64,000 nucleotides of DNA. It comes from RGIG5270 sp045538635 (GTDB taxonomy: Bacteria > Verrucomicrobiota > Lentisphaeria > Victivallales > Victivallaceae). A program made the position numbers and the translations under genes. A model generated the notes under the pieces. The model saw nothing but the letters and a program-made list of their open reading frames with translations, was not told the origin of the DNA and searched no databases. Of this stretch, positions 1-8,073 are shown piece by piece; positions within the stretch are counted from its first letter, which is position 1; each line of letters starts with the position of its first letter. Where the stretch lies: NCBI GenBank assembly GCA_045538635.1, contig JAZSRU010000128.1, positions 1 to 64,000 on the forward strand, written 5' to 3'.

Positions 1-361
1 TGCCGCCTTTGGCAATGACAAATTTCATGCCGTCTTCGGTCATGTCAACGATGAATTCGCCGGTATCGCCGTCCGTAACTACCGTGCCGACAGGGACTTT
101 GACAAAAGTATCTTCGCCTCTGCGTCCGTGCATATTGCTGCCTTTGCCGTGAGGACCGTTTTTTGCTGCATAATGACGATTATAAACCAAGTCCTGCAAA
201 CTCTGCTCATTTTTTGAGGCGACCAGAACGACATCGCCGCCGTCGCCCCCATCACCGCCGTCAGGCCCGCCGAGAGGAATATATTTTTCACGGTGAAAAC
301 TGCAGCAGCCATTACCACCTCTACCTCCGGCGACTGTAATATCAGCTTTATCTACAAACAT
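1..361 (-). CDS. obg: GTPase Obg (CgtA), N-terminal part, cut by window edge
   Basis: The first 120 residues are visible; the GTPase domain lies beyond the window. The protein begins MFVDKADITVAGG and shows the glycine-rich Obg fold: GGRGGNG, GGPDGGDGGDGG, HYAAKNGPHGKG and HGRRGEDT, ending near VIAKGG. Obg is a ribosome-associated GTPase acting in late 50S assembly and stress control. The start ATG (359-361) has GGAG about 7 nt upstream. It follows rpmA on the same strand, the usual gene order, with a hairpin between the two. Confidence 0.95.
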   Translation of the reverse strand, partial: MFVDKADITVAGGRGGNGCCSFHREKYIPLGGPDGGDGGDGGDVVLVASKNEQSLQDLVYNRHYAAKNGPHGKGSNMHGRRGEDTFVKVPVGTVVTDGDTGEFIVDMTEDGMKFVIAKGG

Positions 362-378
362 TTACAACTCCTTTCCAA

Positions 379-411
379 CAAAAAACCCGAAGCGATAACA
401 TCACCTCGGGT
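379..411 (-). terminator. Hairpin between rpmA and obg
   Basis: ACCCGA (385-390) pairs with TCGGGT (406-411). On the minus strand the stem is followed by TTTTTTG, so it could act as a partial terminator or attenuator lowering obg expression relative to rpmA. The stem is only 6 bp with a 15-nt loop, so strength is uncertain. Confidence 0.45.
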
Positions 412-458
412 CTTTTTCTTAACAGTTGACGGGAATCCGTCTGACAATACTCTGCGCG

Positions 459-707
459 TCAGCAGCAGGGAATGACATTGACTGTGCGTGCGCTCTTTTT
501 GAATTCGACAGTACCGTCGCAGAGAGCGAACAAAGTGAAATCGCGGCCGCAGCCGACATTTTTTCCGGGATGAAACTTAGTGCCGCGCTGACGAACGATG
601 ATAGAACCGGCGGAAACGCATTCACCGCCAAAAGCTTTTACGCCCAAGAATTTCGGATTACTGTCACGACCGTTACGGCTGCTGGATTGTCCTTTTTTAT
701 GTGCCAT
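459..707 (-). CDS. rpmA: 50S ribosomal protein L27 (bL27)
   Basis: An 82-residue protein with the classic L27 start MAHKKGQSSSRNGRDSNPK and the motifs GVKAFGGE, AGSIIVRQRGTKFHPG and NVGCGRD. L27 reaches into the peptidyl transferase centre of the large subunit. Obg lies downstream as usual, but L21 (rplU), normally just upstream, is absent; upstream is a promoter and about 290 bp of AT-rich DNA, so rpmA appears to begin the unit. AGAGGTG stands 6-7 nt before the ATG. Confidence 0.97.
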   Translation of the reverse strand: MAHKKGQSSSRNGRDSNPKFLGVKAFGGECVSAGSIIVRQRGTKFHPGKNVGCGRDFTLFALCDGTVEFKKSARTVNVIPCC

Positions 708-772
708 AATATCACCTCTTTTAATTTATATGATTTTCATTTTTTCAAATTCGATATGGAATGTAAGACACA

Positions 773-800
773 AATATAACACCGTTTCCGGAAATTGCAA
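773..800 (-). promoter_or_regulatory. Promoter of rpmA-obg
   Basis: On the minus strand, TTGCAA (-35, 795-800), a 16-bp spacer and TATATT (-10, 773-778) lie about 65 bp upstream of rpmA. The rest of 708-994 is AT-rich and noncoding, and should also hold the promoter of the divergent gene at 995. Confidence 0.7.
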
Positions 801-994
801 ATTATTTTTCAAAAAAAGTCCAAAAAATCATAACACTCCAAAATAAAAAATGTGTATATTTTTGAAAAATACAAAAAAAACGCAAAAAAAACTGTTTTTT
901 AACGAAAAAGAATTTGAATTTATCAACATTATGTGGTAAGTTTTATTATATTTATTGTTTTTTAAACTAATTTTAACAAAAAGAGGTTTTTTTC

Positions 995-2203
995 ATGAAA
1001 GTTACCAATATTATTTTGAGTATCATTATTCTGCTTCTGGCAATCGCACTGGCTGTATCATCATTCTTCCTTTATGAAAAAAGAGTGATTCTGATCAACG
1101 GGTGGGAAACTCTTACTACCAATATCAATAAAACCGCAGCCGAACTCGACAAAAACAGCGGCACCAAAGTCGCCGATGAACTCACTCCGGAAATCCTCCA
1201 TCACACAAATCACAAAAACCTCGCCGAACAACTCGAAAAACTCAATTCAAGCGCAGCCAGACTCGTCAAACAGCGCGACAACCTCGCTTCAACTCTCGTA
1301 GAAGTTTCAAAAATCGTGGAAGCCGGAGCCAAAGCTCCCAAGTTCTCTGATATAACCACCATTGAATCCAGTGAAAATGCCGCAAAAAATGTTGCAGCTC
1401 AAGCCGCTCTTTTCAAAGCACGCCGCGATGCAGTACTCAACTCACTCGTCCGTTCAGGCAAACTCATCGGTGTCCCCATCAATGTCAACGATCTCAAGAG
1501 CGGCAATTCAGCCAAAGTCTTCAAAGCTTTTGATGACAAAATCAACGCTCTCAAAGCTCAGCTTGCAGCTTACGAACAGACTTCACGCGAAATCGGACGC
1601 ATCTCCGGCGCCGGTTCAATCGCTTTCAATGCATCAGCATACAGATCTTCCCTCCAGAAACTCAAAAATTCTGTCCAGGCTCTCAAAGATAAATATAACG
1701 ACAGTCAGCGCAAACTCAATGCAGCCAATGCAAAAATCAATCAGCTCAACAATACTGTAAAACAACGCGATCAGCGCATTGTCAACCTCAATAAAACTAT
1801 TCAGAAAAAAGAAACTGAAGTCAAACAGCTCAAACGCGCTCTCGGCGTTGCCGAACACGAAATGCCCAATCCCTGGCTCGACGGCAGCAAAGAAGCAAGA
1901 CTTGAAGTCAAGGGCAAAGTTATTGAAGTCAATGAAAAATTCGGTTTCTATGTCATCAACATCGGCAACAATACACGCGTCCAGCAGCCTATCGGCAAAA
2001 AAATCAATTATGTCAACCCAAAAATCAACCCCAACATGAAGATAACCGTCACCCGCAACATGGACAGCCCCGAAATGAAATTCATCTCAAAAGGCAAAAT
2101 CACCAATGTTGCTGACGATTGTTCCATCATTGAAGTTACCGAAAACAACAATAAAGTCATGGTTGGCGATGATGTATTTTTCACCGCAGATGACCTTAAA
2201 TAA
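995..2203 (+). CDS. Membrane-anchored coiled-coil protein of unknown function
   Basis: 402 residues. Residues about 4-27 form one hydrophobic segment (IILSIIILLLAIALAVSSFF) that probably anchors it in the inner membrane. From about 40 to 290 it is rich in Lys, Asn, Gln, Ala and Leu with heptad-like spacing, notably VQALKDKYNDSQRKLNAAN and NQLNNTVKQRDQRIVNLNK, indicating a long periplasmic coiled coil. The last 100 residues form a small beta-rich domain with two similar GK(V/I)xxV starts. No family was recognised. It is the first gene of a tight plus-strand run ending at 6426, with the next start 15 bp on; a structural envelope role is only inferred. Confidence 0.75.
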   Translation: MKVTNIILSIIILLLAIALAVSSFFLYEKRVILINGWETLTTNINKTAAELDKNSGTKVADELTPEILHHTNHKNLAEQLEKLNSSAARLVKQRDNLASTLVEVSKIVEAGAKAPKFSDITTIESSENAAKNVAAQAALFKARRDAVLNSLVRSGKLIGVPINVNDLKSGNSAKVFKAFDDKINALKAQLAAYEQTSREIGRISGAGSIAFNASAYRSSLQKLKNSVQALKDKYNDSQRKLNAANAKINQLNNTVKQRDQRIVNLNKTIQKKETEVKQLKRALGVAEHEMPNPWLDGSKEARLEVKGKVIEVNEKFGFYVINIGNNTRVQQPIGKKINYVNPKINPNMKITVTRNMDSPEMKFISKGKITNVADDCSIIEVTENNNKVMVGDDVFFTADDLK

Positions 2204-2218
2204 TAAGGAGAATGACCG

Positions 2219-2443
2219 ATGTCTTCAAAATTCACAACGACCGTCATCATCCTGACTGTTCTGGCATTGTGCGCAGCAGCATTTTTCCAATACAAGGAAA
2301 TGGAATCTTTTGACCTGCCGCGCACTCTCAAAGAACGCTTCTTCCCCGCCCCGGCTGCAGTTGAAGCAGCCCCCGCTGAAGCCGCTCCGGCTGAAACACC
2401 GGCGGATACTGCACCGGCAGAACAGGCTCCGGCAAATCCTTGA
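2219..2443 (+). CDS. Small single-TM protein with Ala/Pro/Glu-rich tail
   Basis: 74 residues. A hydrophobic segment at about 7-22 (TTTVIILTVLALCAAAFF) is followed by a short linker (KEMESFDLPRTLKERFF) and a low-complexity tail of PAAVEAAPAEAAPAETP-like repeats. GGAGAATGACCG precedes the ATG. It sits 15 bp after the coiled-coil membrane protein and probably works with it in the envelope. Function unknown; the tail probably spans or contacts the periplasmic space. Confidence 0.7.
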   Translation: MSSKFTTTVIILTVLALCAAAFFQYKEMESFDLPRTLKERFFPAPAAVEAAPAEAAPAETPADTAPAEQAPANP

Positions 2444-2460
2444 TATCAAGGCAGCTAAAT

Positions 2461-2616
2461 ATGAAAAAGAAACTTTTTTCATCAATCATAACGGTCGGAG
2501 TACTTCTCCCGGCCGTTTTATTTTTTACCGGTTGTTCACCACAGGAGCGTTCCGGAATCGGGCGCATACCGCACAACCGCCCGTCTGCATGGGAATATAA
2601 CTCTTTTGCCCGTTAA
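2461..2616 (+). CDS. Small lipoprotein (51 residues)
   Basis: Starts MKKKLFSSIITVGVLLPAVL and has a lipobox-like FFTGC, with Cys25 the expected lipidated residue. The mature peptide is only about 27 residues: SPQERSGIGRIPHNR followed by PSAWEYNSFAR. AAGGCAG lies 10 nt before the ATG. It is 17 bp after the previous gene and 18 bp before oppF. The NRPSAWE ending looks like a short conserved motif rather than random sequence, but I cannot name a family. It could be an envelope tether or a component of the transport unit. Confidence 0.65.
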   Translation: MKKKLFSSIITVGVLLPAVLFFTGCSPQERSGIGRIPHNRPSAWEYNSFAR

Positions 2617-2634
2617 CACCCGGAGTGATATATC

Positions 2635-3615
2635 ATGGCTATGTTGGAAGTGCGCGATCTCAATGTCTGTTTCCGCAAAAAAAACGGACTTTTCGGCAAA
2701 GAAAAAAAACTCTATGCCGTAAAAAATGTCAGTTTTGATATTGATTCAAATCAAATCATCGGTCTGGTCGGCGAATCCGGATGCGGCAAAAGTACCCTCG
2801 GTCGTACAATCATGCAGCTTGAAAAAGCAGAATCCGGCTCAATCAAATTTGACGGCATTGAACTGAATTCCCTGTCCGGCGCAAAATTGCGTAAATTCCG
2901 TAAAAACCTCCAGATGATATTTCAGGATCCATACAGTTCACTCAATCCGCGTATGACGATCCGCGCCGCACTTGATGAAGTATTGAAACTCCACACCAAA
3001 CTCGATGAAACATGGCGAGAGAAACGCATCGTCGATCTGCTGCAGTCTGTCGGATTGACTTACGAAGCATTAAACCGTTATCCGCACCAGTTTTCCGGCG
3101 GACAAAGGCAACGCATAGGTATTGCCCGGGCATTGGCAGTTCAGCCGCGGCTGATTGTTGCGGATGAACCGGTTTCAGCATTGGATGTCAGCGTTCAGGC
3201 GGCAATCATCAATCTTTTGAGCGATATCCGCAAAACAAGCCGGATTTCTTTTATCTTCATCGCTCATGACTTGAGCGTGGTCGAACATATCAGCGATACA
3301 ATCATGGTAATGTATCTCGGTGAAATCGTTGAATCTGGACCTGCACATGAAGTTGTGCAAAATCCACAGCATCCTTATACAAAAGCCCTTCTCTCCGCAG
3401 TTCCCAAGATCACAGATACTCCGCAGAACAATTCCCGAATTATTCTGCAGGGCGAACTGCCATCACCATGGGATGAACGGCATGGATGTGCATTTTTCAA
3501 CCGCTGCCCCATGGCGCGTCCGGAATGTCAGAACATTGTTCCGGCGCTGGTATCTGCTGACGGAAGTGATCACTTCAGCAGCTGTATATTTCCGGAAGAA
3601 GTAAAGGATTTATAA
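2635..3615 (+). CDS. oppF: Oligopeptide/dipeptide ABC transporter ATP-binding protein, OppF/DppF type
   Basis: 326 residues with a complete ABC ATPase: Walker A GESGCGKST, Q-loop MIFQDPYSSLNPR, signature FSGGQRQR, Walker B LIVADEPVSALD and H-loop IAHD. The C-terminal OppF extension holds the Cys-containing motif GCAFFNRCPMARPEC that is typical of the oligopeptide transporter ATPase C-terminal domain. It would energise uptake of peptides. No oppA, B, C or D lies nearby, so the partners must be encoded elsewhere. GGAG stands 9 nt before the ATG, and a second in-frame ATG follows two codons later. Confidence 0.93.
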   Translation: MAMLEVRDLNVCFRKKNGLFGKEKKLYAVKNVSFDIDSNQIIGLVGESGCGKSTLGRTIMQLEKAESGSIKFDGIELNSLSGAKLRKFRKNLQMIFQDPYSSLNPRMTIRAALDEVLKLHTKLDETWREKRIVDLLQSVGLTYEALNRYPHQFSGGQRQRIGIARALAVQPRLIVADEPVSALDVSVQAAIINLLSDIRKTSRISFIFIAHDLSVVEHISDTIMVMYLGEIVESGPAHEVVQNPQHPYTKALLSAVPKITDTPQNNSRIILQGELPSPWDERHGCAFFNRCPMARPECQNIVPALVSADGSDHFSSCIFPEEVKDL

Positions 3616-3618
3616 TAT

Positions 3619-5349
3619 ATGAATATGCCCTCAATCGCCTCTTTCTATAAAAAGGCAACTATCATTGCGCTTGCCGCTGTCGTTTTGCGCCTTATCATAT
3701 CATGGCAAATAAGCAAAATCACCTCTTTTGTGCAAATGCCTCCATCAACTACCGATCTTGCAACATATATGAATCTGTCACGCTCGATCATAAATGGAAC
3801 TTTTGAGGGAGCGTTTTATTACCAGCCGTTTTATTACGCGGCATTTCTGCCTGCAGTACTGCTGATTTTCGGACAAAATGTCTGGGCAGTCATCACGGTA
3901 CAGGCAATCCTCGGCGGTCTGACCGTATTTTTTGCCGCATGGTGCGCCAGAATCATTTTCAATGAAAAAAGCGGAATCATTACTGCTCTGCTCCTCACAT
4001 TATCCAATGTCCTTATTTTCTACACTCCGTTTCACAAGATTGCAACATTGCAAACCTTTATGGTTACAATGTTTACATTTTTTCTGGTGCTTGCATTCAA
4101 TGATAAAAAAGTACGCCTGCGGTATTGGATTTGCGCCGGAGCATTTCTCGGAATGGGGTGCGCGGCAAGAGGCAATCTCTACATTATGCTTACCGGACTT
4201 ATCCCATTGCTGCTGTGGAAGTTCCCGATAAAAAAATCCATTATACGCATTATGGTTATTATCGGCATGACAATTTTGATGCAACTGCCGTTCATAATAT
4301 ATAACTCCATACAGGAAAAGCGTTTATGCGGCAGTTCAACCGCTTCCTCTGCTGTTCTCGCGCTCGGCAATACTCCCGAAGCTCCTCCCGGCGGACTGGA
4401 ATATCCGGAAAGCTATCATGTTTTCATGAAAAATGAAAAAAACCGCAGCGTTCCGCTGCAGATTATCGACTATCTGCTGTCGGAACCACTTGCATATCTG
4501 GAACTTACATTTCGCAAAGTGATATTTTTCTACGACAGCAAAGACATTCCGAACAATGTAAATATCACACTTCAGGGCGGCTCATTTCTCAATAACAACA
4601 TTACCGGCTGGGTCGGCTGGATACTGCTGCTGGGAATCGGCGGTATCTTTTTCAATCTGAAAAAAATGTTCAAAGAGCGCGACTTCGGAATGCTGATCGT
4701 GACATCCAATATAATATTTTACGGCTTGTCAATATCAATGTTCTACAATCTTGCCCGCTTCCGCGCCCCTATTCTGCCGGCAATGGCAATTATCGGAGGG
4801 ATTTTCACAGTTCAATGTTACGAAAAATTCAAAAACAAAGATTATAAATTCCCGGCATTGGCATTATGCTTCGGGACAGCAGTTGCAGTACTGCTGACAC
4901 CGGCGTATTGCAGTTATGAAAAATATATCATGCGGCTTGTCCGTCCTCAAGGCACTCACATAACTGCCATCACCGGCAATAAAGCTGTTGCCGACAACGG
5001 GCCGGTAAACTTCGGCGGCCACAGCCTTGCCCAAGTCAGAGAAAATGATATTATAGAAAAAAGTTTTGCCGGACTTCCCGCCGATGCACAGGGACTGCTG
5101 CAAATTTCACCATTTATGTTCAAAAGAATCCTGTTGGAAATCAACGGCAGAAGAATGTATTGGGACAATAAACAAGGTTCCTCTCTCCGCGTGCCATGCC
5201 GTCTGGTCAACGGCAAAATTTCAATAAAGATTTTGAAACTTGAAGCTGATTCCCCCGGATTTATTTTTGACTCGCAACGCAATTACAAACGCTCCGCACT
5301 CAACGGTGAAATACTTGACGGCGAATGGGCAATGAAATTTTATTATTGA
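3619..5349 (+). CDS. GT-C fold glycosyltransferase, PMT/ArnT (GT39/GT83)-like membrane protein
   Basis: 576 residues, about ten to eleven membrane segments in the first 430 residues, then a soluble C-terminal domain of about 140. The first loop after TM1 carries an acidic residue in PPSTTDLATYMNLS, and a QPFYYAAF segment follows, as in dolichyl-phosphate-mannose and undecaprenyl-phosphate-sugar transferases. Such enzymes transfer sugars from a polyprenyl phosphate to lipid or protein on the periplasmic face. It starts 3 bp after oppF and ends 7 bp before the YeeE pair. The acceptor is unknown. Confidence 0.7.
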   Translation: MNMPSIASFYKKATIIALAAVVLRLIISWQISKITSFVQMPPSTTDLATYMNLSRSIINGTFEGAFYYQPFYYAAFLPAVLLIFGQNVWAVITVQAILGGLTVFFAAWCARIIFNEKSGIITALLLTLSNVLIFYTPFHKIATLQTFMVTMFTFFLVLAFNDKKVRLRYWICAGAFLGMGCAARGNLYIMLTGLIPLLLWKFPIKKSIIRIMVIIGMTILMQLPFIIYNSIQEKRLCGSSTASSAVLALGNTPEAPPGGLEYPESYHVFMKNEKNRSVPLQIIDYLLSEPLAYLELTFRKVIFFYDSKDIPNNVNITLQGGSFLNNNITGWVGWILLLGIGGIFFNLKKMFKERDFGMLIVTSNIIFYGLSISMFYNLARFRAPILPAMAIIGGIFTVQCYEKFKNKDYKFPALALCFGTAVAVLLTPAYCSYEKYIMRLVRPQGTHITAITGNKAVADNGPVNFGGHSLAQVRENDIIEKSFAGLPADAQGLLQISPFMFKRILLEINGRRMYWDNKQGSSLRVPCRLVNGKISIKILKLEADSPGFIFDSQRNYKRSALNGEILDGEWAMKFYY

Positions 5350-5356
5350 GGTTTTC

Positions 5357-5866
5357 ATGGGAATTTTCAATACTAAATGGCCGTTTTATTTCAGCGGGAC
5401 AATGCTTGCATTTTTCGTTCTGCTGAGCATGTACATTCTCAATGATATTATCGGCATGGGCGAATCCATGACCGCTGTCAATGAATTCTGCACCAAAACC
5501 GTCGAAAGCGGAACAGTACGCGGAATTCCTTTTGATTACTGCACAGTTTTTGCGATGGGGATCATGCTGGGGGCATTTACCGCATCCATTTTCAGCGGCA
5601 ATTTCAAAATCCAGTTTGCGCCGGATTGCGGCGGATCATTTACCTCGCGTCAATTCAAAGGAGTTGCCGGGGGTTTTACCGGAGGCTTTCTGACCATGCT
5701 CGGAGTTCAACTGTCCGGTGAAAATATTTTAGGTCACATGACAGGAGTCATCCAGTTATCCGGCAGTTCATGGCTGTTTCTTTCTGCCATGCTGTTCAGC
5801 GGAATAATTCTTGCCATAATCTTTGACCGCAAAGGCATTTCACAGGAGGACAGGGAAACAAAATGA
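5357..5866 (+). CDS. YeeE/YedE family membrane protein, first half
   Basis: 169 residues with four to five hydrophobic segments. The order GIMLGAFTASIFSG, then GGFTGGFLTMLGVQLSG, then LSAMLFSGIILAIIF matches the half-transporter repeat of the YeeE/YedE (sulfur compound transport) family. In family members such as TsuA a conserved Cys lies in a GGCTSGH-like loop; here the aligned stretch is SGENILGHMTG, so that Cys appears to be replaced. GAGG precedes the ATG. It overlaps the next gene by 4 bp (ATGA), so the two halves probably assemble together. Substrate unknown. Confidence 0.7.
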   Translation: MGIFNTKWPFYFSGTMLAFFVLLSMYILNDIIGMGESMTAVNEFCTKTVESGTVRGIPFDYCTVFAMGIMLGAFTASIFSGNFKIQFAPDCGGSFTSRQFKGVAGGFTGGFLTMLGVQLSGENILGHMTGVIQLSGSSWLFLSAMLFSGIILAIIFDRKGISQEDRETK

Positions 5867-6426
5867 ATACACCTCTCAATCTTTCTCCGCTGGCAAAGCT
5901 CATTGCCGCCGGCTTTCTGGGATTTGCCGTCGGCTTTGTGCTGATGGAAAGCGATTTGATATGGCGCAGAACTGTATTCGGTATATTTCTGCTGAAAGAC
6001 GGACGGCTGATAAAGACCATATTATTGTATCTTATCTTCGGCTGTATCGGATTTTTTCTGCTGCGTCGCATGAATCTGGTTGAAGTACATACTGTGGATG
6101 GTTACTTCTGGTCCGCTCTGATTGGTGGTTTGACCGCGGGAACCGGCATGGTATTGTGCGGTTTTACCCCGACCAATGCGATTGCCTCATTGAGCTGCGG
6201 CAGATTGTATGTGCTGTGGACATTGCTGGGGATGATAATTTCCATTCCGTTTGTCAAATACGCCAATTCTTTTCTGTCAAAAACGATTTACAGTTGGAGC
6301 GACAGGCTGCTCGGCACCGCGCAGCCGATGCAATTTCTGAATCCGGCAAACCCGGCACTGTATATTGTCGTAATTTCAGCGTTTCTGATATTCCTCGTCC
6401 ACTTCACAATCGGCGACAGGGAGTAA
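5863..6426 (+). CDS. YeeE/YedE family membrane protein, second half
   Basis: 187 residues with about five membrane segments: FLGFAVGFVLMESD, LIFGCIGFFLL, IGGLTAGTGMVLCGF, LWTLLGMIISIPFV and VVISAFLIFLVHF. It matches the second half of the YeeE/YedE repeat, but the usual GGCPGT-type loop reads CGFTPTNAIASLSCGRL, with the Cys displaced. With the preceding overlapping gene it forms a two-subunit version of a transporter that is often one chain. It is the last gene of the 995-6426 run and converges with the LRR lipoprotein gene 6 bp on. Confidence 0.7.
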   Translation: MNTPLNLSPLAKLIAAGFLGFAVGFVLMESDLIWRRTVFGIFLLKDGRLIKTILLYLIFGCIGFFLLRRMNLVEVHTVDGYFWSALIGGLTAGTGMVLCGFTPTNAIASLSCGRLYVLWTLLGMIISIPFVKYANSFLSKTIYSWSDRLLGTAQPMQFLNPANPALYIVVISAFLIFLVHFTIGDRE

Positions 6427-6431
6427 AATGA

Positions 6432-7448
6432 TTATATGCGGGTAACGACGCATTTATTTTCAAATGCCTCGGGATTTATGTTTGTCTTTTTGGGAACAGA
6501 AACCTTTTTCAGACTGAAACAATTATCAAATGCGCCTGATTGAATATTTTCCATGGATGCGGGTATTTTGATATCCTCCAGCGCAGTACAGCGCATAAAA
6601 GCATACTGCCCTATTTCTCTCACCCCTTCCGGAATGACAATTTTTTTCAGGTCATAACACATTTTGAATGCGCCGAAAGAAATTTTCCTTACCGAAGCAG
6701 GTATCCTTACATTCTGCATTTTTTTGCATGCCTCAAAAGCACAACTGCCGATTTCGGTCACGCCATCCGGTATATTATAAACACCTTTGAATGACGGTGG
6801 GAGATACAAAATGACTGTTCCATTGCTATCATACAATGCACCATATCCGTCCAGTTTGAAATATTTATTATCCGGAGCCACTTTCACCGATTTGATATTA
6901 GCAAATGCGCCGCCTTTTATGGAATTAACATTCGCCGGAATGGTAATTTCATTCAATCCGGTACACCAGTTGAATGAAGAATACCCGATAGATAAAACGC
7001 TGTCAGGAATTTGTATATTTTTCAAGCTCTTGCAATTATAAAAAGCATAATTGTCAATTTTTCTTACGGTATCAGGGATTTTGATATCAGTCAGGTTCAC
7101 ACATCCATAAAATGCAGACTCACCGATTTCAATCAATCCGGCGGGCAGCACCACCTGTTTCAAATTCTTACACCCGTAAAACGCATCTTTTTCAATGATA
7201 CTGACGCCCTCAGGGATAATAACTTTTTCGATTGCCGTATTATAGAAAAAAGCTCTGCTGCCGATTTTTTCGACGCAGGACGGAATGACCAGTTCACCGC
7301 TGAAATTCTGCGGACAGTACATTAAAATCCTGCCGTCCTTACTGAATTTCAACCCCAATTTTTCAGCTGTATTTTTTTCGATCATCCCGCATCCGGCGAC
7401 ACAAAAAACAACCATTATCAACAAAAACAAACTGTAAATCCTCTGCAT
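6432..7448 (-). CDS. BspA-like leucine-rich-repeat lipoprotein
   Basis: 338 residues from the chosen start, the ATG preceded by GGAGG at 7 nt; an upstream in-frame ATG lacks a ribosome site. The signal peptide MQRIYSLFLLIMVVFCVAGC has lipobox VAGC. The rest is mostly LRR_5 (BspA/TpLRR) repeats of about 23 residues of the type IPxxVxxIxxxAFxxCxxLxxI, for example KIDNYAFYNCKSLKNIQIP. These form a surface solenoid, often for adhesion or glycan/protein binding in gut bacteria. A degenerate stretch in the middle (KYFKLDGYGALYDSNG) breaks the solenoid. It has its own promoter. Confidence 0.88.
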   Translation of the reverse strand: MQRIYSLFLLIMVVFCVAGCGMIEKNTAEKLGLKFSKDGRILMYCPQNFSGELVIPSCVEKIGSRAFFYNTAIEKVIIPEGVSIIEKDAFYGCKNLKQVVLPAGLIEIGESAFYGCVNLTDIKIPDTVRKIDNYAFYNCKSLKNIQIPDSVLSIGYSSFNWCTGLNEITIPANVNSIKGGAFANIKSVKVAPDNKYFKLDGYGALYDSNGTVILYLPPSFKGVYNIPDGVTEIGSCAFEACKKMQNVRIPASVRKISFGAFKMCYDLKKIVIPEGVREIGQYAFMRCTALEDIKIPASMENIQSGAFDNCFSLKKVSVPKKTNINPEAFENKCVVTRI

Positions 7449-7486
7449 AACAAACCTCCGGGAAAATTGATATTGAATTTGCAATA

Positions 7487-7515
7487 AATATAAATGCGAT
7501 AAATAATAATTTCAA
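7487..7515 (-). promoter_or_regulatory. Promoter of the LRR lipoprotein gene
   Basis: On the minus strand, TTGAAA (7510-7515), a 17-bp spacer and TATATT (7487-7492) lie about 39 bp upstream of the start. The remaining AT-rich DNA to about 7790 holds nothing else I can identify. Confidence 0.6.
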
Positions 7516-7792
7516 GTTCTTATTTTGAAAATATCTTCTTTATTATTATCTGACATTTTGTCAAATATCTTTATATTTCACAAAATTCCGTATAACAACT
7601 ATATTTTACAAAGTAAAATTACACAAGATTTCTTTGAAAAAAGTTTTTTCTTCTCCCTCCTGTAACAAATCAGTCTTCTTTTATAACACAGCCTGATTAT
7701 AAAAACACTGCTGTCTGTCAAACGTTTTCATATAAAAAATTATCATATCGGAAAATGCATTGAAGTTTTGCGAAAAAAAACAGATAAAGCTC

Positions 7793-7820
7793 TTTACAAA
7801 ACACAAAAATGCGTTATATT
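7793..7820 (+). promoter_or_regulatory. Promoter of tRNA-Arg
   Basis: TTTACA (7793-7798), 16-bp spacer, TATATT (7815-7820). The predicted transcript would start about 5 nt before the mature tRNA. Confidence 0.6.
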
Positions 7821-7831
7821 ATACACCAAAT

Positions 7832-7908
7832 GCACCCGTAGCTCAGTTGGATAGAGCGTCTGCCTCCGGAGTAGAAGGCCGTGGGTTCGAATCCCGCCGG
7901 GTGTACCA
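7832..7908 (+). tRNA. tRNA-Arg (anticodon CCG)
   Basis: 77 nt including an encoded CCA end. The acceptor stem GCACCCG pairs with CGGGTGT (first pair G-U). The D arm is in AGCTCAGTTGGATAGAGC, the anticodon loop is CTCCGGA with anticodon CCG, and the T arm is GTGGGTTCGAATCCCGC. It reads Arg CGG codons. Its last 22 bases are repeated 187 bp downstream. Confidence 0.95.
7887..7908 (+). repeat. 22-bp direct repeat, copy 1 (3' end of tRNA-Arg)
   Basis: The segment TCGAATCCCGCCGGG plus TGTACCA inside the tRNA T arm and acceptor end recurs exactly at 8074-8095. This is the part of a tRNA gene normally used as an attachment site by tyrosine-type integrases. Confidence 0.8.
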
Positions 7909-7933
7909 ATCAGACAAAATTTGTGAAAAATGC

Positions 7934-7973
7934 AAAAATCAACCTCGTAAATAAATTTACGGTTGATTTTTTT
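7934..7973. terminator. Intrinsic terminator after tRNA-Arg, active on both strands
   Basis: Nested arms AATCAAC (7937 region) with GTTGATT, and CGTAAAT (7946-7952) with ATTTACG (7955-7961), flanked by A- and T-runs. It lies 26 nt after the tRNA. Confidence 0.8.
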
Positions 7974-8073
7974 ATTTTTCACATTTCGCGTGTTGTTACA
8001 CGCAAAATTTTGTTTGATTGTTGCCTTGCGCTTTTGCTTCGCAAAATGCTCACGCACCCCGCCTGCGGCGTGG

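Noticed and set aside
7909..8073. Small integrative element between the two tRNA repeats
   Set aside because: The 165-bp interval has only a terminator and a small hairpin; with no gene it cannot be called an element, only a possible scar.
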